A stretch of 64,000 nucleotides of DNA from Lachnospiraceae bacterium (lineage in GTDB: Bacteria; Bacillota; Clostridia; Lachnospirales; Anaerotignaceae): contig DPJA01000020.1 in assembly GCA_003543235.1 (NCBI GenBank), positions 24,778 to 88,777 on the forward strand, in the 5' to 3' direction. Position numbers and translations under genes: made by a program. Positions 47,674-55,824 of this stretch are shown in pieces. A model generated the notes under the pieces. That model did no database searches, was not told where the DNA came from, and saw only the letters and a program-made list of their open reading frames with translations. Each line of letters opens with the position of its first letter. Position 1 is the stretch's first letter.

Positions 47674-48924
47674 ATTAATATAGATATAACAGAAGGAATG
47701 TTTAACAAAATTTATTTACCGTATGTAACAGATTATTCCCACAGATATAACGTCTATTATGGGGGCAGAAGTTCAGGCAAGTCTTACTTTATATGTGATA
47801 AACTTGTGATTAAGGCATTATCAAGTAAACGTAAAATGTTATTTATGATGAAGCAAGATAATAAAGTTGAGGAAACAGTTTGGAGAATGTTATTAGATAC
47901 CTTGGTAAAATTCAAGCTATATGATTCAATCTCAAATAAGAAGGGCATTAATAAATCTAATCACACAGTTACCTTTAATAATGGTAGTTGGATAAAATGT
48001 GTTGGTTTACAAGAGCCAGAACGTATTAAGGGCTATGTAAATATTGATACAGTTTGGATGGAAGAATGTACCAACTTTACATCAGAAGATGTTGAACTAG
48101 TAGACGGTACTATTAGAGGTAAAGCAAAAGATAAAGAAATATATTTCTCATTCAATCCTGTAAGTAAACAGAATTGGGTATATAAATATTTTGGCTTTGA
48201 TACTGGTACAATTCAAGAAGATACGTTTATTTTAAAGAGTGTATATAAAGATAATAAATGGTGTGATGATGCTACTATTAAACGTCTTGAACGATTAAAA
48301 GAACGTAACCCAGCTAGATATAAGATTGAAGCTGAAGGTGATTTTGCCACATTAGATAAGTTGGTTATTCCTTATTACACAGTAGATTATTTTAACTGGA
48401 AAGAAAAATTAACTGAGGATAATGGAGATAGGCGTTTTCTTGCTATCGGCGGAGATTTTGGCTTCCAGGATCCTACAGCAGTAACATGTAGCGTGGTTAA
48501 TGATAAAAATAAAAAACTATATATCTTTGATGAACATTATCAGAGGGCAATGTTAAATCCAGATATAGCTAGAATGATTATGGCAAAAGGATTTCAAAAG
48601 GAAAAAATATTCTTCGATTCTGCTGAACCTAAAAGTATTCAAGAGATTAGAAAACTTGGTATCACAAGAATTATGCCTTGTAAAAAAGGGAAAGGTTCTA
48701 TTTCAAATGGATTAAAGAAAATTCTTGAATATGAAATTATTGTTCATCCATCATGCGTACATATACGAGATGAGTTTGATAATTACTGTTATAAAAAGGA
48801 TAAACAAACAGGTGAATATACTTCAGAGCCTTTAGACAATGGATATTGTCATTTAGTGGATGCTTTACGTTATAGCCTACAGATTGTAAGGAAAAAAGCT
48901 AACATATTAACCGTAAAATTATAG
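47674..48924 (+). CDS. Phage terminase large subunit (TerL)
   Basis: This large terminase has the Walker A motif NVYYGGRSSGKSYF and Walker B with the catalytic glutamate in VWMEECTNF. The nuclease domain shows GGDFGFQDPTAV, IFFDSAEPKSI and NGYCHLVDALRY. It packages DNA with the portal. Of the canonical starts, TTG at 47620 lacks a site and GTG at 47665 directly abuts one. The site AAGGAAGG lies 8 bases before an in-frame ATT at 47674, so I propose an ATT start. Confidence 0.85.
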   Translation: MNIDITEGMFNKIYLPYVTDYSHRYNVYYGGRSSGKSYFICDKLVIKALSSKRKMLFMMKQDNKVEETVWRMLLDTLVKFKLYDSISNKKGINKSNHTVTFNNGSWIKCVGLQEPERIKGYVNIDTVWMEECTNFTSEDVELVDGTIRGKAKDKEIYFSFNPVSKQNWVYKYFGFDTGTIQEDTFILKSVYKDNKWCDDATIKRLERLKERNPARYKIEAEGDFATLDKLVIPYYTVDYFNWKEKLTEDNGDRRFLAIGGDFGFQDPTAVTCSVVNDKNKKLYIFDEHYQRAMLNPDIARMIMAKGFQKEKIFFDSAEPKSIQEIRKLGITRIMPCKKGKGSISNGLKKILEYEIIVHPSCVHIRDEFDNYCYKKDKQTGEYTSEPLDNGYCHLVDALRYSLQIVRKKANILTVKL

Positions 48925-48938
48925 TAAGGAGGTAATAA

Positions 48939-50249
48939 ATGTATTACATAGACAAACAAGAAACATTAACTTTAGAAAAGATAGAAAAATATATTGAGGA
49001 TTACAAGTATAAATATTTACCACGATTACAAAAGAACAAGCGTTACTATGATTGTAAAAATGATGCTATTATGAATAGAGTATTTACTGATATTACGAAA
49101 CCGAATACAAAAATTTGTTCGCCTTGGGCAAAATACATATCAACTTTAATTGCAGGCTACTTTTCTGGTAAGCCGATTACATATGATACCCAACAAGAGG
49201 AATTAAAAGATATTATAACTGGATTTACAACAAAAGAAATAGCACACAATCAGTCAGTAGAAAAGGATTGTTCCATTTTTGGTATTGGTGCAGAGTTACT
49301 ATTCATAAATGAAAATAAACAAGTACAGTTTGAAAAGTTAGACCCGACAACGGTCATACCTATTTACAGCACAGCTATTACTAAGGAATTACTTTATTGT
49401 ATTAGGTTTTGGGATACAAGGGATATTCTTTCCAACGATATTACAACAAACATTGAAATTTATTCTGCTACTGACATTAGATATTACAGGAAATCTATTA
49501 ATGGCACTGTATTAACAGGCACAGAGGATAATTATTTTAAGCAAGTGCCTATAAATATTTTCTACAACAATGAGGATATAACAGGGGATGCAGAGCCAGT
49601 ATTAAAGCTTATAGATGGTTATGACATTTCACTATCAGACACAGCAAATTTCAGAGAAGAATTGAACGATTCATATTTAATTTTCCGCAATTCTAACCTT
49701 CCGCAAGAAGATATAATCACCATGAAACAAAATAGAATCATTTCTATTGAAGATTCACAAGAGGGTATGCAATCATCTGTTAGTTGGTTAAATAAAGATT
49801 CCAACGATGTTGAGAATGAGAATTACAAAAATCGTTTAGCAGATGATATTAAGCGTTTTTCATTTGTGGCAGATATTGAAACTGCTAAGTCGCATACAAC
49901 TGCTACCAGTGCAAAAATAGGTTTAATGGGTATAGAGCAAATATGTGCCAGTAAAGAAGTATATTTTAGACAAGCATTGTTAAGACGTTTAAATTTAATC
50001 TGTAATTTTTACAATCTCTTAGGCAGTAATATGAATACAGATGATGTTAAGATTTCATTTGTAAGAAATATTCCAGTTGATTTATCACTCATAGGAGATA
50101 CCATTGCTAAACTAGCACCATTTGTTAGTAAGCGTACTCTATTAACTCAAATTCCATTCATAAATGATATAGATGGAGAGTTAAAACAGATTGATGAAGA
50201 AACAAGCCTTGATGCTTATGCCTTAGAAGGTGATGTTGATGGCGAATAG
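48939..50249 (+). CDS. SPP1-like phage portal protein
   Basis: The 436-residue protein is a portal of the SPP1 gp6 type: N-terminal YIEDYKYKYLPRLQKNKRYY, then NRVFTDITKPNTKICSPWAK, FSGKPITY and a C-terminal KRFSFVADIETAKSHTTATS. It forms the dodecameric DNA channel at one capsid vertex. GTAAGGAGGTAATAA precedes the ATG. It overlaps the MuF-like head gene by 11 bases. Confidence 0.9.
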   Translation: MYYIDKQETLTLEKIEKYIEDYKYKYLPRLQKNKRYYDCKNDAIMNRVFTDITKPNTKICSPWAKYISTLIAGYFSGKPITYDTQQEELKDIITGFTTKEIAHNQSVEKDCSIFGIGAELLFINENKQVQFEKLDPTTVIPIYSTAITKELLYCIRFWDTRDILSNDITTNIEIYSATDIRYYRKSINGTVLTGTEDNYFKQVPINIFYNNEDITGDAEPVLKLIDGYDISLSDTANFREELNDSYLIFRNSNLPQEDIITMKQNRIISIEDSQEGMQSSVSWLNKDSNDVENENYKNRLADDIKRFSFVADIETAKSHTTATSAKIGLMGIEQICASKEVYFRQALLRRLNLICNFYNLLGSNMNTDDVKISFVRNIPVDLSLIGDTIAKLAPFVSKRTLLTQIPFINDIDGELKQIDEETSLDAYALEGDVDGE

Positions 50250-50991
50250 TAACTACTGGTTAGACAGAATGGAGAATGTTCAAAAGCTAACAAATAAGCA
50301 AGTTACACAAAGGTTAAAAAAGCTATATCAACAAGCTAATAAGCGTATCAATAAGGAAGTAAATAATATCTGGATGCAGATGTTAGAAGATGGGGAAATT
50401 TCAACTGCTAATTTATATAAAGGTATGAGGTTTTCTAATCTTCAAAACTTACTGCAAAAAGAGTTATATTCTTTAGGTATGGAGAATGAAAAGCATCTTA
50501 CATCCGCATTATTAAAGGTGGCAGAACAGGCTTATAATGATATGAGTAAATATATTGGCAAGCCTACAGATTTTACCATTATGAATACTCAGACAGCTAA
50601 ACAGATTATAGCACAACAATATAAGGGTGCTGTATTTAGTGAGCGTATATGGGATAATACGACTAAATTAAAAGGGATTATTGAGAATAAAATAATTGAT
50701 ACTGCTATACTTGGTAAAGATGTAAGAAAAGCCAGTAAGGAATTAAATCAACTTATGGGCGGTGGATTTAGCCAAAGTAAAAGGATTTGTATAACGGAAA
50801 CGTCAAGGGTATATAACGAGTCTACAAGACAGAAAGCACAGGATAACGGATATAAAACATATCATTTGTTACTTGAGCCAGATGCTTGTGAGGAATGTGT
50901 GGCAATGGAACATGAGCACTTTGATATTAGCGAGAGTGTAATTCCAGTTCATCCCAATTGTAAGTGTTGTATAATAATTGATATTGATTAA
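50239..50991 (+). CDS. MuF-like minor head protein (SPP1 gp7-like)
   Basis: The 251-residue protein has helical N-terminal repeats (NSNYWLDRMENVQKLTNKQV) and a C-terminal Mu gpF-like domain. That domain includes ITETSRVYNESTRQKAQDNG and LEPDACEECVAMEHEHFDIS, ending IPVHPNCKC. These proteins join the procapsid and sometimes carry toxin tails, but none is visible here. I placed the start at the ATG at 50239 (AAGG site 8 bases upstream). A moron gene follows. Confidence 0.85.
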   Translation: MANSNYWLDRMENVQKLTNKQVTQRLKKLYQQANKRINKEVNNIWMQMLEDGEISTANLYKGMRFSNLQNLLQKELYSLGMENEKHLTSALLKVAEQAYNDMSKYIGKPTDFTIMNTQTAKQIIAQQYKGAVFSERIWDNTTKLKGIIENKIIDTAILGKDVRKASKELNQLMGGGFSQSKRICITETSRVYNESTRQKAQDNGYKTYHLLLEPDACEECVAMEHEHFDISESVIPVHPNCKCCIIIDID

Positions 50992-51013
50992 ATACTATTA
51001 ATTTGGAAATGTA

Positions 51014-51042
51014 TGGAAATTAATCTTTAATTATGGTATAAT
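51014..51042 (+). promoter_or_regulatory. Promoter of the moron gene
   Basis: Extended -10 TGGTATAAT (51034-51042) with a -35-like TGGAAA (51014-51019), 17-base spacer. It lies between the MuF-like gene and the zinc-ribbon gene. Confidence 0.6.
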
Positions 51043-51073
51043 ATGAAAAACATTTGTGGAAGAAGGGTGAAGT

Positions 51074-51763
51074 ATGGCATTAATAAAATGTCCAGAATGT
51101 GGTAAAGAAATATCAGATAAAGCTCCTAATTGTATTAATTGTGGGTATCCTATTCAAAAAGAAAGTTTAACATTTATTGATACTGAGTCCAAAAAGGACA
51201 ATGAACTTAATAATCCAGAAAAGCAAGATATAGAAAATAATTTAAAAGATATGGAATATGTTCCAAACGAAAAAATACAAGAAAAACTTGAAGCAGCAAA
51301 AGAACGACAAAAACGTATTATAGATGAAATTAACAAAAGTAGAATAAAAGAAATAAATACTAAGATAGGTGTAGCAGTGTGGTCAATTGTTTGGACAATG
51401 ATTACTATAGCCCTATTAGGTGATAGTGGAGGTTTTATTGGAATTTCTTTTGTTGCAGCAGTTGGTGGATGGGTATTATTGTTACTTACATTTGGTTCAG
51501 TATCACAAATGGATGGGGATTTAAAAATAGCAAAAGAAGATGTTGAAAAATATGAAAAACAAATGGAAATCAGATTGCAGGAAGCGGTAAAACAAATTGT
51601 GAGAGAAGCAGAACGTGAACATCCAATCTGTCCTAACTGTGGAAGTAATAATACAAATAGAATAAGTGATTTTAACAGAGTTGCAAGTGTTACTATGTTA
51701 GGTATTGCTAGTAGTAAGATAGGAAAACAGTTCGAATGTAAAAATTGTAAGTTTAAATGGTAA
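51074..51763 (+). CDS. Zinc-ribbon membrane protein, phage moron
   Basis: The 229-residue protein has an N-terminal zinc ribbon (CPECGKEISDKAPNCINCGY) and a coiled linker. Two membrane segments follow (about residues 98-113 and 118-140, WSIVWTMITIALLG and SFVAAVGGWVLLLLTF), and a C-terminal zinc ribbon (CPNCGSNNTN...CKNCKFKW). It has no structural role I recognise, and its own promoter and terminator enclose it between head genes, the definition of a moron. AAGGGTGA precedes the ATG. Confidence 0.85.
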   Translation: MALIKCPECGKEISDKAPNCINCGYPIQKESLTFIDTESKKDNELNNPEKQDIENNLKDMEYVPNEKIQEKLEAAKERQKRIIDEINKSRIKEINTKIGVAVWSIVWTMITIALLGDSGGFIGISFVAAVGGWVLLLLTFGSVSQMDGDLKIAKEDVEKYEKQMEIRLQEAVKQIVREAEREHPICPNCGSNNTNRISDFNRVASVTMLGIASSKIGKQFECKNCKFKW

Positions 51764-51796
51764 TATAAATAATCATAGTTATATAAATTAAACTAT

Positions 51797-51822
51797 AACA
51801 CCCTTTTGAGGGTGTTATTTTT
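51797..51822 (+). terminator. Terminator after the moron
   Basis: AACACCC (51797-51803) pairs with GGGTGTT (51810-51816), followed by ATTTTT. Confidence 0.9.
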
Positions 51823-51925
51823 ATGCCTTGTTTGGGGTTTAAGGCTTTAAAGATAAAACGTCATGTAACTATTACAGGGTGCAACTATATGGTTGTACGT
51901 TGACTAAGTAAAGGGGATTTTAAAC

Positions 51926-52468
51926 ATGGAAGAAAACGAAAACATTAATGTTAATGAGGAAACAACAGAAACACAGGTACAGGAAACTAAAACTTTTACA
52001 CAAGCTGATTTGGATTCAATGATTTCTAAAATGGCTGATAAGTTTGAAAAGAGATATGAAAAGAAATATAAGCAACAGGTATCTTTAGCTGGACTTGATG
52101 AAAAAGAACGTGCCATTGCTGAGAAAGATTTAGCTTTAAATGAAATGGAAGAACGCTTGAAAAATTATGAACTTAATCAATCACGAATGGAACTTACAAA
52201 AGTTTTAGGTGCAAGAGGTTTGTCCACAGAGTTAATTGACATTATGAATGTTACTGGTGATGTGGAAACAGACCAGAAAATGATTGATAAACTTGATAAG
52301 GTGTTTAAAGCAATGGTAGCAAAAGAAGTACAGGCTAGAATTGGTAGTAGTACACCAAAAACAAGCACAATTGATTTGGAAACAGGAATGACGAAAGAAA
52401 GATTTTCACAGTTAAATGACGATGAAAAGATTGCTTTTTTAGTTGGCAATCCAGATTTTTTAAAATAA
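51926..52468 (+). CDS. DUF4355-like phage scaffolding protein
   Basis: The 180-residue protein is highly charged and predicted coiled coil, starting MEENENINVNEETTETQVQ and containing DLDSMISKMADKFEKRYEKK and IAEKDLALNEMEERLKN. Scaffold proteins of this shape assemble the procapsid and are removed. Position between the moron and the capsid gene fits. Confidence 0.8.
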   Translation: MEENENINVNEETTETQVQETKTFTQADLDSMISKMADKFEKRYEKKYKQQVSLAGLDEKERAIAEKDLALNEMEERLKNYELNQSRMELTKVLGARGLSTELIDIMNVTGDVETDQKMIDKLDKVFKAMVAKEVQARIGSSTPKTSTIDLETGMTKERFSQLNDDEKIAFLVGNPDFLK

Positions 52469-52501
52469 TAAAAACAACAACGAGAAGGGAAGTAGATAAT
52501 T

Positions 52502-53326
52502 ATGGCAACAATTAATGGAAACGTAACAACAACACAAGCAACAACACAGGGGTATATTGAGGCATTAGTAGTTAAAGATGCCTTTGAAACAGCAATTAAA
52601 AGTTTAGTAAATGCTAAAAATTTATTCACTACAAAAAATACATTACAAGGTGTTGATGGTGATTTAATCAGAAAAATCACTTATACATATGAGGGTGGAG
52701 TAGTAGATGCTGATACAGGTGCAGTAGTACCTTCAGAACAGAGAGGAAAACTTTCTTATAAAACACAGGAAATTAGAATTAAACCTTTTAAACAAGCTTT
52801 TGATGTTACTGATAAAGAAAAACGTCAGAATAGTAATGTTCTTTCCATGAACGCACAGGGCAATGCAGAGGTTACATATAACTTTATTAATGATAGTTTT
52901 TACACAGCGTTGAGAACTATTACAAAGGCACAGGAATACACTACATTTAATTGGGATGCGGTAGAAGATGCACTTGCAACCTTAAACCTTGAATCAAGGG
53001 AAGGCATGTTCCTTTTAGTATCTCCTAAAATGTACTCACAGTTAAAGAAATCCACAGAAGTTAAAAGTGCTAACAATGGCGAGATTATATTTAGTGGTCA
53101 GGTTAAAACTGTAGACGGTTTGAGTATTGTTATTTCTAATAAATTAGCAGATGATGAAGCAATTATTGCATCTAAAGACACAGTTGTTTATGAATGCAAG
53201 AAAGATGCTACTGTTACAACAGATGTTTATAACGAGTTAGAGAAGGAAACTTTTGTAACTAAATTTGCAGGTATTGTATATCTTGACAACGAAAAGAAAG
53301 CAATTAAACTTACTAAAACAGTGTAA
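52502..53326 (+). CDS. Major capsid protein
   Basis: The 274-residue protein follows the scaffold gene and resembles the capsid protein of SPP1-like or Clostridium phages (GDLIRKITYTYEGGVVDADT, then VVPSEQRGKLSYKTQEIRIK). The HK97-fold E-loop and A-domain are plausible by position. GAAGGGAAG precedes the ATG. Followed by a terminator and the connector genes. Confidence 0.8.
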   Translation: MATINGNVTTTQATTQGYIEALVVKDAFETAIKSLVNAKNLFTTKNTLQGVDGDLIRKITYTYEGGVVDADTGAVVPSEQRGKLSYKTQEIRIKPFKQAFDVTDKEKRQNSNVLSMNAQGNAEVTYNFINDSFYTALRTITKAQEYTTFNWDAVEDALATLNLESREGMFLLVSPKMYSQLKKSTEVKSANNGEIIFSGQVKTVDGLSIVISNKLADDEAIIASKDTVVYECKKDATVTTDVYNELEKETFVTKFAGIVYLDNEKKAIKLTKTV

Positions 53327-53340
53327 TTAAACTAAATTAA

Positions 53341-53375
53341 AAAAGGGTGCTTGGAATTTCAATCACCCTTTTTTA
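53341..53375 (+). terminator. Terminator after capsid gene
   Basis: AAAAGGGTG (53341-53349) pairs with CACCCTTTT (53364-53372), followed by TT; the loop is 14 bases. Confidence 0.85.
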
Positions 53376-53395
53376 TTTTTAAAGAAGGTGAGGAT

Positions 53396-53641
53396 ATGGA
53401 AGAATATATTGAAACTTGCAAAACTATCTTTGAAACCTATACAAGTATTTCCTATGATAGTACAAATAATGCTCATGTGGTTTGTGTATCTGAAATGGCA
53501 AAATGCCACAAGAACAGAGAAAACAATGAGGGATTAACTTCATTTAGTGGTAGTGGAATTTCTGAAAGTTATGAAAGTTCATATCCAAAATACATTATAA
53601 TGATGTTAGAAAAGTTTAGAAAAAAGGTGAGGTTGCTATGA
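53396..53641 (+). CDS. Head-tail connector-like small protein
   Basis: An 81-residue protein (EEYIETCKTIFETYTSISYD) lying directly after the capsid gene, where head-completion proteins normally sit. I chose the ATG at 53396 with AAGAAGGTGAGG upstream. The stop overlaps the next gene's ATG by 4 bases. Function inferred from position. Confidence 0.55.
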   Translation: MEEYIETCKTIFETYTSISYDSTNNAHVVCVSEMAKCHKNRENNEGLTSFSGSGISESYESSYPKYIIMMLEKFRKKVRLL

Positions 53642-53931
53642 CAACACAACCTTTTAATCTTTATCAGATTATAACTGTTAATGGAAGATATGGAGAAACC
53701 ACAGAGGAAGTATTAATTGATACTATTGACGTTTCTATTTCTGAACAACACATGAAGTCATATACCAATGAAATTCAATATTATATTAAGGTTGAAACTG
53801 GTTTAACTCAGTATAAAGGCTTTGATGTAAAGGGGAAATATTTTCTTTCCAATGATAATTGTAAATATGACTTACAATCTTTTATTATTGGCAGATGGAC
53901 ACAGCTACAGTTAAAGCAGGTGATAGTATGA
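53638..53931 (+). CDS. Head-tail joining/stopper-like protein
   Basis: The 97-residue protein has beta-strand-rich repeats (ETTEEVLIDTIDVSISEQHM, then EIQYYIKVETGLTQYKGFDV). It follows the connector gene with 4-base overlap and precedes the HK97 gp10-like gene, matching stopper proteins. No direct motif. Confidence 0.5.
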   Translation: MTTQPFNLYQIITVNGRYGETTEEVLIDTIDVSISEQHMKSYTNEIQYYIKVETGLTQYKGFDVKGKYFLSNDNCKYDLQSFIIGRWTQLQLKQVIV

Positions 53932-54257
53932 GTGAAATAACAGTTAATCTGAATAACTTTATTGAAAATATTTTACCAGAGAAAATAGCACAAGGGTTAG
54001 AATTAGCTGGGCAATATGTGGAAAATACGGCAAAAGAAAATATTACTGATATGGGTGCAGTTGATACAGGTGCTTTGAAAAATTCTATTACTCATGTTTT
54101 AGGTGATAAATCTGTAGAAATAGGTACATCGGTAGAGTACGCACCATATGTTCACGATGGCACAAGTAAAATGGAAGGTAGACCCTTTTTACAAAATGTA
54201 GTTGATGAACACATGACGGAGATAGTTGAGTATTTAAAAAGGGGGGCAGAATTTTGA
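53928..54257 (+). CDS. HK97 gp10-like tail component
   Basis: The 109-residue protein fits the HK97 gp10 family: LELAGQYVENTAKENITDMG, then AVDTGALKNSITHVL and GTSVEYAPYVHDGTSKMEGR, ending PFLQNVVDEHM. It is likely a tail-completion or head-tail adaptor protein. The ATG at 53928 overlaps the previous stop. Confidence 0.85.
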   Translation: MSEITVNLNNFIENILPEKIAQGLELAGQYVENTAKENITDMGAVDTGALKNSITHVLGDKSVEIGTSVEYAPYVHDGTSKMEGRPFLQNVVDEHMTEIVEYLKRGAEF

Positions 54258-54634
54258 TTTTAGATGATATTTTACAAAGGTTAGAAGATGATACAGAGTT
54301 AAAATCATTATTAAATTCTACCTCAAATAACACTGGTATTTACCTTAATAAAACCGACAAATCAGATAGTATTACATATAGGTTTATTAATTTATCCAGT
54401 GATGGAATTAAAGAACAGAATAGGCTTGAAATTAACTGTTTAAGCCTAAATTATATTAAAGCTAATCAAATATTAGATAGAGTAAAAGCAATTTTACTTA
54501 CTTTTGGGGATGAGCAATTTAATAATGATGTATTAGAAATTGCCTTAAATGGTGGAGGGTATTTGTTTGATGATGATACCAAAAACCATATTGTTAAGGC
54601 TTTTTTTATTGTAAAGAACAAATTTAGGAGGTAA
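54254..54634 (+). CDS. Tail terminator-like protein
   Basis: The 126-residue protein starts with TTG at 54254, 7 bases after GGGGGG, overlapping the previous stop. It contains ILQRLEDDTELKSLLNSTSN and a beta-rich C-terminal half. In this gene order it should cap the tail tube. Inferred from position. Confidence 0.6.
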   Translation: MILDDILQRLEDDTELKSLLNSTSNNTGIYLNKTDKSDSITYRFINLSSDGIKEQNRLEINCLSLNYIKANQILDRVKAILLTFGDEQFNNDVLEIALNGGGYLFDDDTKNHIVKAFFIVKNKFRR

Positions 54635-54641
54635 TAAAATT

Positions 54642-55184
54642 ATGGAAAAAATAGTATTAGGTAGTGGAAAGATTTATATTTCTGAATATGCGGATTCAAT
54701 CCCAGCAGATGCAACTATTGAAGTAGAGGGTAATTTATTAGGATACATTCAGGGCGGTGCTACAATCAGCTATAAGCCTACATTTTCTGAGGCTAAAGAT
54801 GATTTAGGATTGGTAAGTAAGAAGTTTATTACAGATGAAGAAGCAGTTTTGAAATCTGGTGTAATGACTTGGAATGGTGACACCTTGAAAAAATTATGTT
54901 CTACAGCAAGGGTTACGGAGGATGTAGGCACAAAAACCAGAACTGTAAAAATAGGTGGTGTTGGTAATTATGATGGCAAAAAGTACGTTATTCATTTTGT
55001 ACATACAGATGCAGTAGACGGTGACATTAGAGTTACTATTGTTGGAAGTAATGAAGCAGGTTTTGAGTTAGCATTTGCCAAAGATAAGGAAAGTGTTATA
55101 AATGCAGAGTTTAAAGCACAGCCACACGACAGTGAAGGAACTCTTATTATCTACAAAGAAGAAGATAGTACAATTACAGCATAG
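54642..55184 (+). CDS. Major tail protein
   Basis: The 180-residue protein has a beta-sandwich pattern (ADATIEVEGNLLGYIQGGAT, then GVMTWNGDTLKKLC) typical of SPP1-type tail tube subunits. It sits before the chaperone genes and tape measure, consistent with the tube. GGAGGTAATAA precedes the ATG. Confidence 0.8.
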   Translation: MEKIVLGSGKIYISEYADSIPADATIEVEGNLLGYIQGGATISYKPTFSEAKDDLGLVSKKFITDEEAVLKSGVMTWNGDTLKKLCSTARVTEDVGTKTRTVKIGGVGNYDGKKYVIHFVHTDAVDGDIRVTIVGSNEAGFELAFAKDKESVINAEFKAQPHDSEGTLIIYKEEDSTITA

Positions 55185-55188
55185 GTTT

Positions 55189-55220
55189 AGGGGTGTCTTT
55201 TATGAAGATGCCCTTTTATT
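55189..55220 (+). terminator. Weak terminator after the major tail gene
   Basis: GGGTGTCTT pairs with AAGATGCCC, followed by TTTTATTAATTTT. Confidence 0.6.
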
Positions 55221-55240
55221 AATTTTGGAGGAGAAATTAC

Positions 55241-55543
55241 ATGATTGATTTAGGCAAGCTACAACAGGAATTATATAAGATAAAGTTAGCTGATGGAACT
55301 ATTTTAAAGTTAAAGAAACCAACACAGGCAATGCTTTTAACTATTATGAGTATGGCTGACAGCGACAAAGAGGAAATAGAGATTATTGAGGAATTAAACG
55401 CCCTTATGCTTAGAATTTTTAACCGTAATACCAATGGACTTGAGTTTTCAAAAGATGATATTGAGGAAATATTGGATATTGAAAATGCAATGATGGTTTT
55501 ACAGGATTATGCTAAATTCAGCTTTAAACAGTTGGGGGAATAA
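55241..55543 (+). CDS. Tail assembly chaperone (G-like)
   Basis: The 100-residue acidic protein (DLGKLQQELYKIKLADGTIL, then IEIIEELNALMLRIFNRN) is the first chaperone of the tail assembly cassette. It ends at a TAA at 55541 just after GTTGGGGGAA. The downstream frame is in the -1 register and lacks its own site, so a longer form may arise by frameshift. GGAGGAG precedes the ATG. Confidence 0.8.
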   Translation: MIDLGKLQQELYKIKLADGTILKLKKPTQAMLLTIMSMADSDKEEIEIIEELNALMLRIFNRNTNGLEFSKDDIEEILDIENAMMVLQDYAKFSFKQLGE

Positions 55544-55824
55544 TTATCCCTACTATGCCTACTGGTAGTGGGGAAGAAGAAAAGCCGTATTTATATGCGG
55601 ATACAGAGGATATTAAAATGGTGGCTGATTATAGCAGATTAAGCTTTAGTGAGTGCTTAGAATTAGATTGTTATACATTTAAGTCACTTGTAAGGGATGC
55701 TTTTATTTATAAAATGCGACAATCTGAAAATGGTAAAGAATACCTTGAGGATTGTTATTTGCTACAGCAGACACAGCCGAATAGAAAGAAATTAAAGGAA
55801 ATGTTTGGAGGTGAGAATGAATGA
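55535..55824 (+). CDS. Tail assembly chaperone frameshift extension (GT-like)
   Basis: The frame from 55528 to 55824 is open, but its only ATG (55555) has no ribosome site within normal spacing. The segment YADTEDIKMVADYSRLSFSE belongs to the family of T-parts. The -1 register relative to the upstream gene and the GGGGGAA run at 55533-55541 indicate a programmed -1 frameshift that appends about 95 residues. Confidence 0.6.
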
